Below are positions 45,391 to 56,705 of a DNA stretch of 64,000 nt, piece by piece. Source of the stretch: Acanthosoma haemorrhoidale (taxonomy: Eukaryota; Arthropoda; Insecta; Hemiptera; Acanthosomatidae); assembly GCA_930367205.1 (NCBI GenBank), contig OV884012.1:48071239-48135238 (forward strand). The letters run 5' to 3'. Each line of letters begins with the position of its first letter. The first letter of the stretch is position 1. The notes beneath the pieces were generated by a model. It was not told where the DNA came from. It was given only the letters and a program-made list of their open reading frames with translations, and made no database searches. The translations under genes were made by a program, and so were the position numbers.

Positions 45391-48300
45391 ATGTGCCGAT
45401 TGGAGAGGAGTAGAGGAGTGTAATGGCAGCGGAGGAAATATAGGTCTAAGTGCCCCCCCCCCCATCTGTGGGCAATTTCATTACCTCGGCTTGGTGAGAT
45501 TGACCGACACCCATCTTCCTGATCCTCAGGCTGCACGACGTACCAATCAAGGAGGAGTACCTTCCCGGAGATGGATAGCAGACAGGGTAGCAGGCACTCC
45601 GGGACCGGGCAAACATTGACACAGGCCACGTCGTCTAAGGGGGCCAACTGAAGCAGGCTTCCGTATGAACAAAGACTGTCTTCACAGGTTGGGGATGTTG
45701 AAATATTACACCCTGGTGGAGGGGACTATAATATTTGGGGGTAGGAAAAAACTAATCCTTATTTGAACCAAAGTTCCATGAATGGCAAGGGTTTATTTCA
45801 TTTATTTTGTAATGCATCTTTATTATATTCTAGAAAATTTAATAACGATCGTAGTCGTAAAACATAAAAGTAAAAATGGCAAGTTTCTTAACACTCTTAT
45901 TAAAATATACAGTTTGTTAAATGCCGGAAATCAGACCCAAAAAATAGAAGAAATAAACTATGTAACTAAAATCTATCAAGTTAAGAAAACTATGCTTCAC
46001 GCAATAAGGGCGTCGTTACTATAAGATCCAGTTTTTCACCTTTGAACGATTAATGATTTAGATTCATACAAATCTGACTCTATTATTTTTTGGCTAGGAC
46101 TAACCGTAAGCTGTCGAAATGAAATTTTCGAAAGAACTATTGAAGCAAAAGATTTTTTCACAACTTCAAACACCACCATTTCCTTTAAACGGGCATTGTT
46201 AGATACATATTTTCAATCCCTAAAACATGGATATTTTTACCGTTTTTTTATATTAAACCCCACTTACAGTAAAGTAGCCTTTTTTTCTTCGGGAAATTAG
46301 TTTTTGAACCTACAAACCGGTATGGAAATTTAAGAACACAATATGAACCACAGTTCATCAAATCTATTACAATCAAAATATTATTTATTACGAAAAATCA
46401 CTCTTACGGAGAAATAAGTTGTCTTGGGGTAAAACTAGGAATAGGGGTTGAACACGTTGGTCCGGCGAGCAGTTAAGAGTCAGACTGCAATAAACCCAAC
46501 ATAAGACTGGAAGAGCTTGAGTATTGCAGGTAGCATTGGGTGAGATAATTCCAGTAGTGGAGGTCGAAAAGCGTAGGGTAACTAGGATCATAACAAAGCA
46601 TGATACCAATCTAAGCAACTAGGTCCGTCCTACCAGTACACCTTTAAAAAAATCAAAAGGTCCACCAATATCTAATTAATTGCATACCTGGACACGGCTA
46701 GGATCCAAAGATTTAATGGGTACCTGTCCTCTAATGCAAAGGTACGGGTCTACCATCTACAAAATCATTAAAGAGTCGACCTTGGCACGTCTAGGAAAGG
46801 GGTACTAAATACTGACCACCGCAATAAAAAAATAAAAACTGTTTTCAAAACTTTTTGTTGTGAACTGCATTATTAAAATCTACAGAATGCACATATATAT
46901 CATAATTAAATAAATCAGTTGCTCACAATAATTAAAATCCCCAATTAGAAAGATAATCAAGACAATTGATGGCACTCATGGCCACTAGTGCTCGGGTGAC
47001 TTAAATCAATGACAATAAACAACTAATACATTTATGTAATTCCTACATAAATTTAATTGGGATGATCAGCTATGAAGTTTAAGTAGCATTTTCATATGTC
47101 TAGAAACTTAAAAGATCTCAACAAAACGAATCGTAGAATTAAGCGAATGGAGGATAAAAATGGTGAATACTAGATGATTTTTCCAAATATTTACCCATCA
47201 TAAGACATGTAAAACTTCTGGCCAGCTATAAACAGTTTTCTTTCTTTTTTTGTTCTTTCCCTCTTGGTGACCCAGTTTTCCAGCCGCAATGTTTACTGGG
47301 AATAGCCGATAAATCTTGGATGGGCCGTTGGCCACGGGATGCATGACTCAGCCTGGTCTGTCCTCGCAGTTTGAAAATTTCTGTTTTTATAATACACAAT
47401 CATTGTGTCGACTAGTGAAGTATTTATAAAACAAAATGTAGAATTTTCGGGGTAAAATAGATCAATGAAACTCCTATTTCATGTTCTTCAGGGATTTGAA
47501 CTCGCAACTTATATTATGCAACAATATTATTTCCTTGTACTGATTAATTTGCTGGTAGGTAGGCATTTTAATTTATCTCTTGTTAAGAAACAATGATCTA
47601 CCTCTATGATAATTAAGAAATAATACACCTTCCGTCCCTCCCCAGCTTTATTTATTTCTACCGTTTTCTTTCGACGGACTACGCCATTCTCAAATGTTCG
47701 AGCTGTAACATCCTTGAGATACATAAACAATTTTATACTCGTTCAAGGATATACATAATGAAACATAATAAAAATTAAAATAGGTTATAACAATTAAAAC
47801 CTAATATCTAAATGGAACCATACAGCAATAAAAAATATAAATATGTATGAACAATTATTGTTAAAATTAACTGGCCATTCACAAATAAATATTATAAAAT
47901 ATAAATTGTAGAAACAACAACAACGGAATAAAATATCTCTACGTTCAAACAGTTTAAAACCCAATCTATAAGTAAAACATACACATATTGAATGAATTGA
48001 TCCAAACATACAACTGTTCTCAAATATAATACAAGATAAAATAATAAACAAATAAGAAAAGATACAGATGAAAAACTGTTTATAAAGTGGTACATCATCG
48101 TCATCACAGCCACCACAAATGGCCATGACATAGATAAAGGGTAAAATATAAAATAATGTATGGGTAATGTGAATATACCACACTTTATGATAACTATAGC
48201 ACTTGCCGTCTGATGTCTGACCTGGCATGGTGCAAAAGAGGTGGTAGTGGTTGCTACTGTGTACCAACCTCTCCTTTTCGGTTAAAATTTCGGTAGGCAT

Positions 48301-48466
48301 TATTTGTGTTGTCAATGAGTACCTTTAATCCATTCAGCTTGTTAATAATGATTGGGTGATTGCTTTCACTATGAAGGAATTGAGATCATATGTGGTGCTT
48401 CCTAATAGTCTCTCTCATAAATTCATGTGTACTCTTTACTATTCATTACCCATCAACCTTTAGGAA
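45391..48466. other. Gypsy 3' tail region then intergenic, no supported gene
   Basis: 45391-45740 is G/C-richer, with an 11-C run at 45453-45463, and may be Gypsy 3' UTR. A GGGGATGTTG at 45691 looks like a polypurine tract plus LTR start, but what follows does not match the 5' LTR convincingly. Beyond it, AT-rich sequence with random frames. A more complex patch lies near 47240-47380. Confidence 0.45.
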
Positions 48467-48970
48467 ATCCTTCTTTTGTTGGTGCCTGATCTTTAATTTT
48501 CTATTTTTTCATCCTACCATCATAATAATTTATTTCTGTTTGCTGGCCCTTTCAAAGATCATCAACATCTTTGGGATGCAACATCGATTTGTGATAAATT
48601 TATATCTTTATATACCTAGCGTAGAAAATATGACAGTCGTTATACCCTAATGGCAAAAAAAGTGTATGAGCTGCTTGAGTGGAATATTTAACATCCATTT
48701 AGAAAGTTCAGTGTGAGTCCGGCCTTGTAGTGTTACTGTAAATTCAGTCGACAGAAGCAGCCATTAGGGCAATTTTTACATTTATCCAATTATCTCATAC
48801 TTATATCACGGAAGTTTTTGAGAATAATAAAAATGAGACGCCAAAAAAGTTTTGTGAAAATGCTATCGTTAGGAGCAAAATGCGCTAAAAGGTAGGGTAG
48901 GGGGACGTACGGATTCAAACTAGTGCATATTTATTGCATATCGGTTCATTTTATAAATAAAATATTAATT
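48467..48970. repeat. tandem duplication, segment A copy 1 (~504 bp)
   Basis: About 98% identical to 49744-50246 (some eight substitutions by eye). It contains a 50-60 codon hydrophobic frame (TIIIIYFCLLALSKIINIFG) preserved in both copies, but its composition looks incidental. Confidence 0.95.
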
Positions 48971-49605
48971 TTAAATTGTAATAATTATATACTTATGTAG
49001 CACGTAAATTATATGTCAGTCGTCTTGAATCGTTTTATTAGCATGGGCCTATACAAAAAAAATTTAAATCAAAAAATATAATAAAAATGAAATCGGTAAT
49101 TAGAAAGGCTCTTTAAAATCCGGGAAACAACCAACCTAATTTTGTATAAAATCTTTCATTTCGCTATATGCCGATTTTCCAATAACAGTCAACGCAATTA
49201 AAAACATAAAAAAAACGAATAAGGCCCGTGATTAGCAAAAGTAATCACGGTCGTAATGACTGTGGTTCACACATTTCCTGTGTAATTTAAGAGAAATCTT
49301 AAAACATTTAATTAAAAAAATGTATACAAAACAAATCAAAAACTCAGGGAGTTAATATAAAATAATAATATCACGTTTTATTAAGGTGAACCGCTATAAA
49401 TGATTGTAAATTATTAAGAAGCAAAAATATGTTATTAGAATAAAGCATCTTTAGATCTATTAGTAAAATGTTTCTTGTAACACAAATACAAACAAAAATA
49501 AATTAGGTATGCATATTAACATTATTCGTAATTGTTTTGTTTATACCAGAACTCCAATGTAGCTAACTTATAACTCTTTCAATGGTTTAAATATTTCAAG
49601 ATAAT
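48971..49605. other. ~630-bp segment present in one unit of the duplication only
   Basis: Separates A from B in the first unit. In the second unit A' runs directly into B' at AATATTAAT/GTTCATGG. Both edges of the extra segment end in TAAT. No TIR, ORF or tail was found, so this may be a deletion in unit 2 rather than an insertion in unit 1. Confidence 0.7.
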
Positions 49606-49743
49606 GTTCATGGATCCTAGGGCAATTCTTTATTGTGTGAATAGACCTTACTGCGGAATAATTCCTCGGAATAATTTAAGAGGTTTACTCCAACGTGAAA
49701 AACGTGCTTTGAAATGTAATATAGGATATTCAAGTGAAATTTC
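49606..49743. repeat. tandem duplication, segment B copy 1 (~138 bp)
   Basis: GTTCATGGATCCTAGGGCAA onward is near-identical to 50247-50385. It directly precedes A'. A 45-codon frame (AILYCVNRPYCGIIPRNNLR) is conserved in both copies but unrecognised. Confidence 0.95.
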
Positions 49744-50246
49744 ATCCTTCTTTTGTTGGCGCCTGATCTTTAATTTTCTATTTTTTCATCCTACCATCAT
49801 AATAATTTATTTCGGTTTGCTGGCCCTTTCAAAGATCGTCAACATCTTTGGGATGCAACATCGATTTTTGATAAATTTATATCTTTATATACCTAGCGTA
49901 GAAAATATGACAGTCGTTATACCCTAATGGCAAAAAAAGTGTATGAGGTGCTTGAGTGGAATATTTAACATCCATTTAGAAAGTTCAGTGTGAGTCCGGC
50001 CTTGTAGTGTTACTGTAAATTCAGTCGACAGAAGCAGCCATTAGGGCAATTTTTACATTTATCCAATTATCTCATACTTATATCACGGAAGTTTTTGAGA
50101 ATAATAAAAATGAGACGCCAAAAAAGTTTTGTGAAAATACTATCGTGAGGAGCAAAATGCGCTAAAAGGTAGGGTAGGGGGACGTACGGATTCAAACCAG
50201 TGCATATTTATTGCATATCGGTTCATTTTATAAATAAAATATTAAT
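49744..50246. repeat. tandem duplication, segment A copy 2
   Basis: Close copy of 48467-48970, joined directly to B copy 2. Confidence 0.95.
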
Positions 50247-50385
50247 GTTCATGGATCCTGGGGCAATTCTTTATTGTGTGAATAGACCTTACTGCGGAAT
50301 AATTCCTCGGAATAATTTAAGAGGTTTACTCCAACGTGAAAAACGTGCTTTGAAATGTAATATAGGATATTCAAGTAAAATTTCA
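50247..50385. repeat. tandem duplication, segment B copy 2
   Basis: Close copy of 49606-49743. Similarity ends at TTTCATG, where unique sequence resumes. Confidence 0.95.
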
Positions 50386-51322
50386 TGTTTCTGGCTTGAA
50401 CAAAGGAATTCTAAAGACCAGATAACACTTGCAACCACATGGGCAGCAATGTAAGGGTTATTGGTCTTTGGATATGTATGGAACCCTAAAAACCGCGAGA
50501 CATGACTAAGTGTTTTTCTTGTTTTGATAATTTGAGGATAATTTCAGAAAGTGCATTAAAATGTAAGGGGACAGGGAATGTACCTAAATAAAGTACACGC
50601 GGGGAAGAAAGGGAGTTGGACTAATATAATAAAGCATAGAAAAAAGTTATTTAAATAGATCAAAATAAATAAAACTATAATACAAAATATAATAAGGTGT
50701 AATATCTGCATGATAGTGCACTTGGAGTTATACTGAGGTTCTGAAGAATCATAAAAAAGTAATAATAATTTTTCATATTTTTTGAAAAAATATTTGTTGA
50801 ATTCAATCTGTAAGTAAGCTCTAATCATTTGTAACTTATTTCTACTATTTGCATTTTTATTTTATTTGTATTACTTTATATATCCAGATGTTTAAGTGGA
50901 CTCCTTATATTTTACGATTAGTTATATGGTATGTTAACGTTTTTTATTTGTATTTTAATGGAAATTTGTTACATTGGCTTTTTTAAGGTTTTATCTATGC
51001 ATTTATTTACTGGGATGGTTTTATAAAGGACAATCTGGAAGCTCTCTTTTTGCGAGTGTTACTGCATGTACTGCACAAAACACTCTTTAGCTCAGAGATG
51101 GTTAAGGGGCACCTTTGAAGAACTACATACCGACACACTGACTACTGACACTCACACAGAACACACCATGACATGTAAATGTTACTTTAGTTTTCTTCTT
51201 ATTAAACAACTTTATGTCTAATTAGAAATATTTTTTAATTTCGACCCTAAAATGTCATATAGACAGTGGGGGAGGAAGTCCACATAATTCCAAGGTACCT
51301 CAATAATTTATTAGTTTATTAT
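50386..51322. other. AT-rich stretch, no gene seen
   Basis: No coding or repeat structure recognised. Confidence 0.6.
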
Positions 51323-51749
51323 TTAGTCTTTGTCTATTATTGCTAATCTCCTCCGGTATTTGTGCCATTTTCTAAATTGTCTGATTCCACGTTCTGTGGT
51401 ACTGTTTAAGATGAACTTTTTCTTCTTAAGAAACTGTGTGGACTGTACTTCCTTTTTCTCGATTTTTGAGTGAGTTAATTCTAGTAGCTCGGAAAAATTA
51501 TCACTGATCGTTCTGAGGAAATTCTTAGAAATTAAAATAAATTCTTCCAATAAGAAGAGGAAATTCCAATAAATTTTTAAATTATCTGCCTTTGGCTGTT
51601 TCATTATTTTCAGTAAATGTATAATCGAAAATGCTGTTTAATTCATCAGCTATTGTTTCATCATCTCCCGTTTTTTTCTTAATATTTTCCTCATCACACA
51701 ATAACAAAGCTGCTTAAGCGACTACACCCTTCGACTTAGAGGTTGCCAT
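51323..51749 (-). pseudogene. probable PIF/Harbinger-type transposase N-terminal relic
   Basis: Minus strand from the ATG at 51749: MATSKSKGVVA, a stop, then ALLLCDEENIKKKTGDDE, a frameshift near 51605, then ISKNFLRTISDNFSELLEL and THSKIEKKE. The MATS..AALLLC opening and the FLR-M-s-x-x-F-x-E-L-L-x-L-x-x-x-K-I-x-K-K block recall the N-terminal region of arthropod Harbinger nuclease/transposase proteins. No catalytic DDE block is present. The family call is tentative and comes from wording recall. Confidence 0.4.
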
Positions 51750-52086
51750 TTTGAAGACTGACGTATAGCAGGCGACAGGATTGTTAGACCTCGTCACGGA
51801 CCGGTGTTACAACCGGTATAAAAGGGCATGAGGCCCTTAAAACATACTATTAATCTAAATACAAACTATATAACGAGAACATACTAGTATATTGGAGCAT
51901 AAATATTTTTTGTGTTTATCATTTGAAAATATTGCATTTATAGACAAGAGATGAATGGGTAGAGCCGTGCTACCTATTGCAACTATGGTGATTTTTTTTC
52001 CCTATAGGCCCTATCAGATATCACGGGGACTGTGTCGGTGACACAAGAGTCACAAGGGCTCATCGTACGTCCAAGATAATTTAATT
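51750..52086. other. intergenic, with a TATA-like palindromic patch
   Basis: Near 51803-51845 ACCGGTGTTACAACCGGT is followed by ATAAAAGGGC and the hairpin AAGGGCATGAGGCCCTT. It could be a core promoter or a transposon end. No partner found. Confidence 0.35.
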
Positions 52087-52962
52087 TACAGATAATTATA
52101 TATACAACTGTAGATCCTCTGGCGAATCTATTTACAAATTATTTTTGTATTTCCTGTAGCGTCGCTACATTATATACAGGATTTGTTATTTTATAAAAAA
52201 AAACATTTTTTATAACAACTTTATTATGATAAAATTACAATCTGCCTGATTGGGCTATAAGTAATTGTGATAAATGATCTCGTTCATACCAATTTACAAT
52301 TTTCATTCACTCGCTCATTCATGCTATATATACAAACAGCCCAGAGCCCCCCCAAGTCCACATGGTTGTCCCCTCCCTCGCGTGCGAAGGTGGAAGCTGA
52401 GTCTTGGGAAGTCCCCCACGCTCCTACGTCAGGCGCGTCACCAGATACTAGCCAGTTGAGGCTGACGAAGAGCGCTAGAGCCTCATACACTCAGGACATG
52501 ATTAGAGAAACTGGCCATTGCCAGGACTCCATTGTCACTTATTTATAGCAGGTCACAAGGCCACTGCCGTTTTAGTCTCCGAGGAGTATTATAGGCATGA
52601 GTGGTGCAGTGCAATGACTGTGCTACGGAATTAGGGTGGTTGGATAGGTTACTATGGCATTTTATGAACTTGGAATGGATGAGTTCAAGAATGTAGGGTA
52701 TATTAAGATCATTATGAAGGGTTTTGTTGCTGACGTAAGAAGGGGCTTTTACTATTGTTCTCAGGACTTTTAATTGAAAGGATTGGATGCGCTTGATGTT
52801 TGACTTTTTTGCTGTCCTCTTATAAAAATTATAAAGAAGGAATAAACAAGTGTAATGATACACATCATACGTGACTGGACTGAACTGACTAATAAAGGTG
52901 ATGGGGCTCACCTTTTTGATCAAACATAAAACTAACTTATATACTAATTCTTAACCTAATTT
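52087..52962 (-). mobile_element. LINE-B 3' UTR copy split by a nested LINE-A
   Basis: The outer parts, 52087-52199 and about 52829-52962, are the reverse complement of consecutive parts of the LINE-B 3' UTR at 34985-35240. Shared words are GATCCTCTGGCGAATCTATT, TTTCCTGTAGC, AGGTGATGGGGCTCACCTTT and ACTAATTCTTA. Between them sits a LINE-A copy in the same orientation. LINE-B was therefore here first. Confidence 0.85.
52204..52817 (-). mobile_element. LINE-A 3' end copy nested in LINE-B
   Basis: Minus-strand LINE-A tail, G/C island, and the C-terminal reverse transcriptase coding (AKKSNIKRIQSFQLKVLRTI, NKTLHNDLNIPYILELI, PRRLKRQWPCDLL). The frame is open across about 90 codons of LINE-A, then runs into LINE-B UTR. 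It is truncated at a GCTGTCC equivalent to the GGGACAGCAAAAAAG site of other copies. TTATAAAAA occurs at both borders (52191-52199 and 52820-52828), a likely 9-bp target duplication. Confidence 0.85.
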
Positions 52963-53339
52963 ATTATGGTGTTGAATAATATAAATCCAACACTATTTTT
53001 CTGAATATATCATTCTAATGGCTGTACGAAATGGTATCAATTGGAAGGAATTGGCATCGCCATTGACGACAGGCGATGACAACCTCCTTTTTTTTGGAAA
53101 CCAATTTACTATATTTCCTTGTATAGGAATGTAGAAATGTAATGTAGGAAGACAGTAATTCTGCCTGCAAACAAAATCGCATACTTGGTCTTAAAAATGG
53201 ACCATCACCTCGTTTTTTGTGGCCATATTAAGAAGAAACTAAAACAAGTAGGCAGGGGCTGTTAACGGGTCGCATAATACTGACAATTCCTAACGTTTTA
53301 CAAGCTAATGAAATACAAGAGCGTACTTAAGCTGTCTCT
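52963..53339. other. AT-rich stretch, no gene seen
   Basis: Nothing recognised. Confidence 0.6.
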
Positions 53340-53715
53340 GCGGTCCGACATAGTTCATTCTAACATCGGAGAAATCGTGAGTTCAACACGATACCCCCAC
53401 CTCCGTCCCCTCGTCGATGGCAGCAGGCAGTTTCTAGTTTTGAGTTAGTTAACCATAAGATAGGCCTTCTCTCTGTAATCCGAAGATAACCCCCTTCTTA
53501 AGTCTGGACTTGTTTTCATTGTTTTTTACCGAAATCCAATATTTCTTAGTTTGTAAGAACTGCTTAAAATGCATGTAGCCACCGCTAACTACATAAGATA
53601 AATCACCCTATACTCTATTGCATATATTGTAAGCAAAAGTAAAATAACATGAACTAAATGTATTATAAACAAATGTAAATCATTGTAAATATATTAATCA
53701 ATAAAAGGCGGAAGC
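53340..53715 (+). mobile_element. divergent LINE-B-like 3' end
   Basis: GCGGTCCGACATA, AGTTCAACACGATACCCCCA and CGTCGATGGCAGCAGGCAGT parallel the LINE-B ORF2 tail (VRHT.., VFNTM.PPP, RWQQ). A UTR-like AT-rich stretch follows, ending AATAAAAGGCG. Strongly diverged, boundaries approximate. Confidence 0.5.
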
Positions 53716-53719
53716 CAAC

Positions 53720-54170
53720 TAAGTCATAAACGAGAAAGGGTCACCAGCTGGTAGTCATAAACAGTCATAAACATGAATGGATCACCAGCTGGCAGTCATA
53801 GACAGTCATAAACATGAAAGGGTCACTAGCTGGCAGTCATAAACTTAACAACCCGTTAGAGGGTATTTAAGGCAGGGCTACTGGCCCTGTTAGTTAGTCT
53901 CTCTCACGACTCTCTCGCGACCTTTACTCGGTGACGCTTGTTTGGTTTCCGCTCGAACTCTGAAAACTTGACTAATTCTTTAAACCTCTGTACCTCTTCT
54001 CTTGAACCTAGTGCATTGTCGGGGCACATACCTATCATAAATGGCGTCAGATAGTAACGCCGTCATGGAACGATTGTCCAGGTTATTAACTCGAACAATC
54101 CGCACTTGTCACCAGGGCTAGGGTGATCAGCACCCCCTAGTGACGACCCGACAATACATGTTAACATTGC
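53720..54170 (+). mobile_element. LTR-like relic with TATA box and leader, related to 37130-37790
   Basis: In order: GTCATAAAC-containing tandem repeats (U3-like), GGGTATTTAAGGCAGG (TATA-like) near 53863, a CT-rich leader, then ATGGCGTCAGATAGTAACGC near 54041, which resembles either a primer-binding site (TGGCGTCAGA) or a gag start. The inverse-orientation relative at 37130-37790 has the same order. No downstream gag-pol was recognised. The LTR interpretation is inference. Confidence 0.5.
53726..53849. repeat. short tandem repeat, ~42-bp unit, three units
   Basis: The unit contains GTCATAAACATGAAAGGGTC and ACCAGCTGGCA. Three imperfect tandem units are visible directly upstream of the TATA-like box. 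Each carries the palindrome CAGCTG. Confidence 0.9.
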
Positions 54171-55129
54171 AATACAACAGTCGACTTCAGCTCAATATGT
54201 ATTAGTTGTGTATATTTAGTTAGTAATAAATAAATAGGGCTGAAGGGGAGAACCAATAGTATTTCTCAGCGTGAATACGCTCCCGTATGTGTTATTTTGC
54301 CTCACCATGACACATTAATTCTAAATACTTTACTCTTGTTTTTAACTGAGATTTAATTGTTAGTTTTAAAAGTTGACTTTGTTATTATTTCTTTAGTTAG
54401 CCAAAATTGATATTTTCAAATTTATATGTAGTTGACAGTAATTCATAGGGGAGTTAGTCTCCTAAGGTTTGTTTATGTAATAATATTAACATAATTATTA
54501 CATAACAATATTACATGATAAGGCTTAGGGCACTTTGTTGATGGTGATATATTTTCTTCTATGGGGTGACAGAACGGAACGTCGATGATATATACGCCAG
54601 GCAACGCAATAGCGACGAAAGTACACGGAGATTCGTGGAGATTATTCCCGGAGGACATAACACACAGCCGTACTCAACGGGATTGAACCATCGACCACAG
54701 AAAACGATAACCGGAGACCGACGATATTTCCACGTCGAATATCCGATCCTTGGACGTCGCCTCTTCCGTCACCACTCCTCACTCCCTCTTATCCGTAGTG
54801 ACCTCCCCAGCCTTCAATTACTTAGATGGCCAATAGAGGCTTTCCTCTTTCTTCCCTTCACACTTCAGCGGTTCCGTTACTGTTTCCCCACATCCATTTG
54901 CGGCCTCCAACTGATGAAATTTTCGGACAAGTCCTTTCTTCGACTTGACATTGTTATCTTTGTTTTTCAGGTCGTCCTCCATTGAAAAAAAAAACCTAGC
55001 TATATATATATATGTATTGAAAAACCAAAATCCAAGTAAATTAATACTAACTAAGATTAACTAGGAGTACTCATAACTAATCATATTTAATTTCATATAA
55101 TAGAGTTAAACATGTCAGCGAGCTGGTTT
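54171..55129. other. intergenic with one unrecognised 140-codon frame
   Basis: The plus frame 54566-54985 (MTERNVDDIYARQRNSDEST...) is open for 139 codons in a G+C-richer patch. The second half is serine/leucine/phenylalanine-rich and reads like antisense or pyrimidine-rich UTR. No domain recognised. The rest is AT-rich. Confidence 0.35.
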
Positions 55130-56705
55130 GAATATTTCAGGAGAGGTCCAAGGCCTGTCCATCCTGGCCAGGTGACCTTAATCATTGCTCCAATATCTCT
55201 CCTGACACAGCCACCTATTGGCCATCTGATCCCAACCGAAATCCTGATCTCCTTGACTTCTTTTCCAACAATAGTTTAGGAACACTAAACTATTCACTTA
55301 CACACCTTTCCTCCGATCATAGTCCTTTGATCCTAACCATTTACCTAAGACCTATTCACAAACTGCCTTTATTAAGGGCCTAGTCAATTGGGATTCCACC
55401 AGATTCTTACAGACTCTGTAGACCTCAAATTATCTCTGAAAACATCCCACGACCTAGATGAACGATTGATTTTTTTCAGTAATCTGATCGAGATGTCGGC
55501 TTGGGCGGCATCGTTCTCCCACCGTCATCCATAAATTCAAAATCAAAATCCTTTACCTCAGTATCTCAAAGACCTAATCCGATCCAAACATTATCCATTA
55601 GCATTATCCAAACTACGCACTTTCCTCTCCTCTGGAAACGTTCCATTATTGTCCTATTCACCAAACCCGGTAAACCACCCAATGACGTCTTATCTTACAG
55701 TACAATTAGCCTACTCCCTATACTCTCAAAAATATTTGAAAAACTCCTCCTAAAACGTCTACTTCCAATTATTGAATCCAAAAACCTTTTCCCTGCACAC
55801 CAGTTTGGTTTCCGTCTACGACATTGCACTGCTTAACAAGGCCTTCGCGTTGTTGATCACATATCCTCAACCCTTGAAACCAAACAGTATTGCACTGCTG
55901 CCTTTCTGGACATAATAGGTGAAGCTTTTGAAAGGGCTGGTTTGCTCTACAAGCTCAAAAGATTTACCACAGACCCTAATGCTACATTCCACCTTTCAAA
56001 CCGCTTCTTCCACGTCCATTGTGGCTTAGAATATTCCAATTACTATCCCTTAAAGGAAGAATTCCTCAAGGATGTGTCCTGGTTCCCCTCCGCTATAACC
56101 TATACACCGCCGATGTCCCCTCTACCCCCAATTCCTTCTTGGCCAGATTTTCAGATGGAACTGCAGTCTTGTCATCCCATTCCGACTCCGATATAGTATG
56201 CCATAACATTCAAACGACGGACCTGGGACCCACATACGAGGCTAAAAAGACAAGAACTAAGCATAAGCTTTAGACAACTGTACAGACTACTTCAAAGGAC
56301 ATCCTATCTCTCCATAGAAAACAAGTTACTAATTTACAAAGTTATAACTAAGCCAATCTGGACGGAATAGAGCTCTATAGGGGACTGCAAAAAAGTCGAA
56401 CATCAAGCGTATCCAACCGTTTCAATCAAATAAATGTCTCTTATTACGTCAGCAACAAAACCTTTCATAACGATCTCAATATACCTTACATTCTTGAACT
56501 CATCCCTTCCAAGTTCATGAAATTCCATAGTAGTCTATTCAACCACCCTAATCCCCTAGCACAGTCATTGCACTAAACTACTCATCCCTATAATCCTCCT
56601 CGTAGACCCAAACGGCAATGGCCTCGTGAGCAGCAATATATGCGTAACAGTGGTGGTCCTGTATATGGCTCAGCAGTAATTTTATCATAATAAAGTTGTA
56701 GTTAT
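55130..56705 (+). mobile_element. LINE-A copy with endonuclease tail, multiply deleted
   Basis: Plus strand. It begins inside the endonuclease, passes through the linker and reverse transcriptase, and ends with a shortened 3' UTR (GTAATTTTATCATAATAAAG then TTGT). Relative to the 13733-15939 copy it lacks a block between KDLIRSK and the THFPLLWKRS region, another after FSDG, and about 250 bases of 3' UTR. It is the only copy here that retains endonuclease sequence. Confidence 0.85.
55150..56640 (+). pseudogene. LINE-A ORF2 relic (endonuclease end and reverse transcriptase), many breaks
   Basis: The end of the endonuclease domain reads TYWPSDPNRNPDLLDFFSNN and LSSDHSPLIL. The S-D-H is the conserved catalytic-site motif of AP-type LINE endonucleases. 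Then follow NQNPLPQYLKDLIRSK, TTHFPLLWKRSIIVLFTKPG, LPILSKIFEKLLLKRLLPI and HQFGFRLRH. The palm reads FSDGTAVL instead of FADDTAVL, so the second Asp is gone. Thumb motifs (QLYRLLQRTSYLSIENKLL) follow in another frame. Deletions, shifts and stops throughout. Confidence 0.82.

Noticed and set aside
45691..45740. 3' LTR of the Gypsy element
   Set aside because: GGGGATGTTG suggests a polypurine tract and LTR start, but the following bases do not align convincingly with 43247-43391.
47794..48315. 173-codon minus-strand frame, one of the longest in the window
   Set aside because: Low-complexity F/I/Y/C-rich translation from AT-rich DNA, no domain, no start context; overlaps a 79-codon frame in another phase. 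Looks random.
48390..50454. Conserved small membrane protein encoded in both copies of the tandem duplication
   Set aside because: The frame is shared because the DNA was recently duplicated; the few differences do not favour synonymous sites by eye and composition is incidental.
54566..54985. 139-codon plus-strand frame as a host gene
   Set aside because: No recognisable domain and a pyrimidine-driven second half; kept only as a note in the surrounding region.
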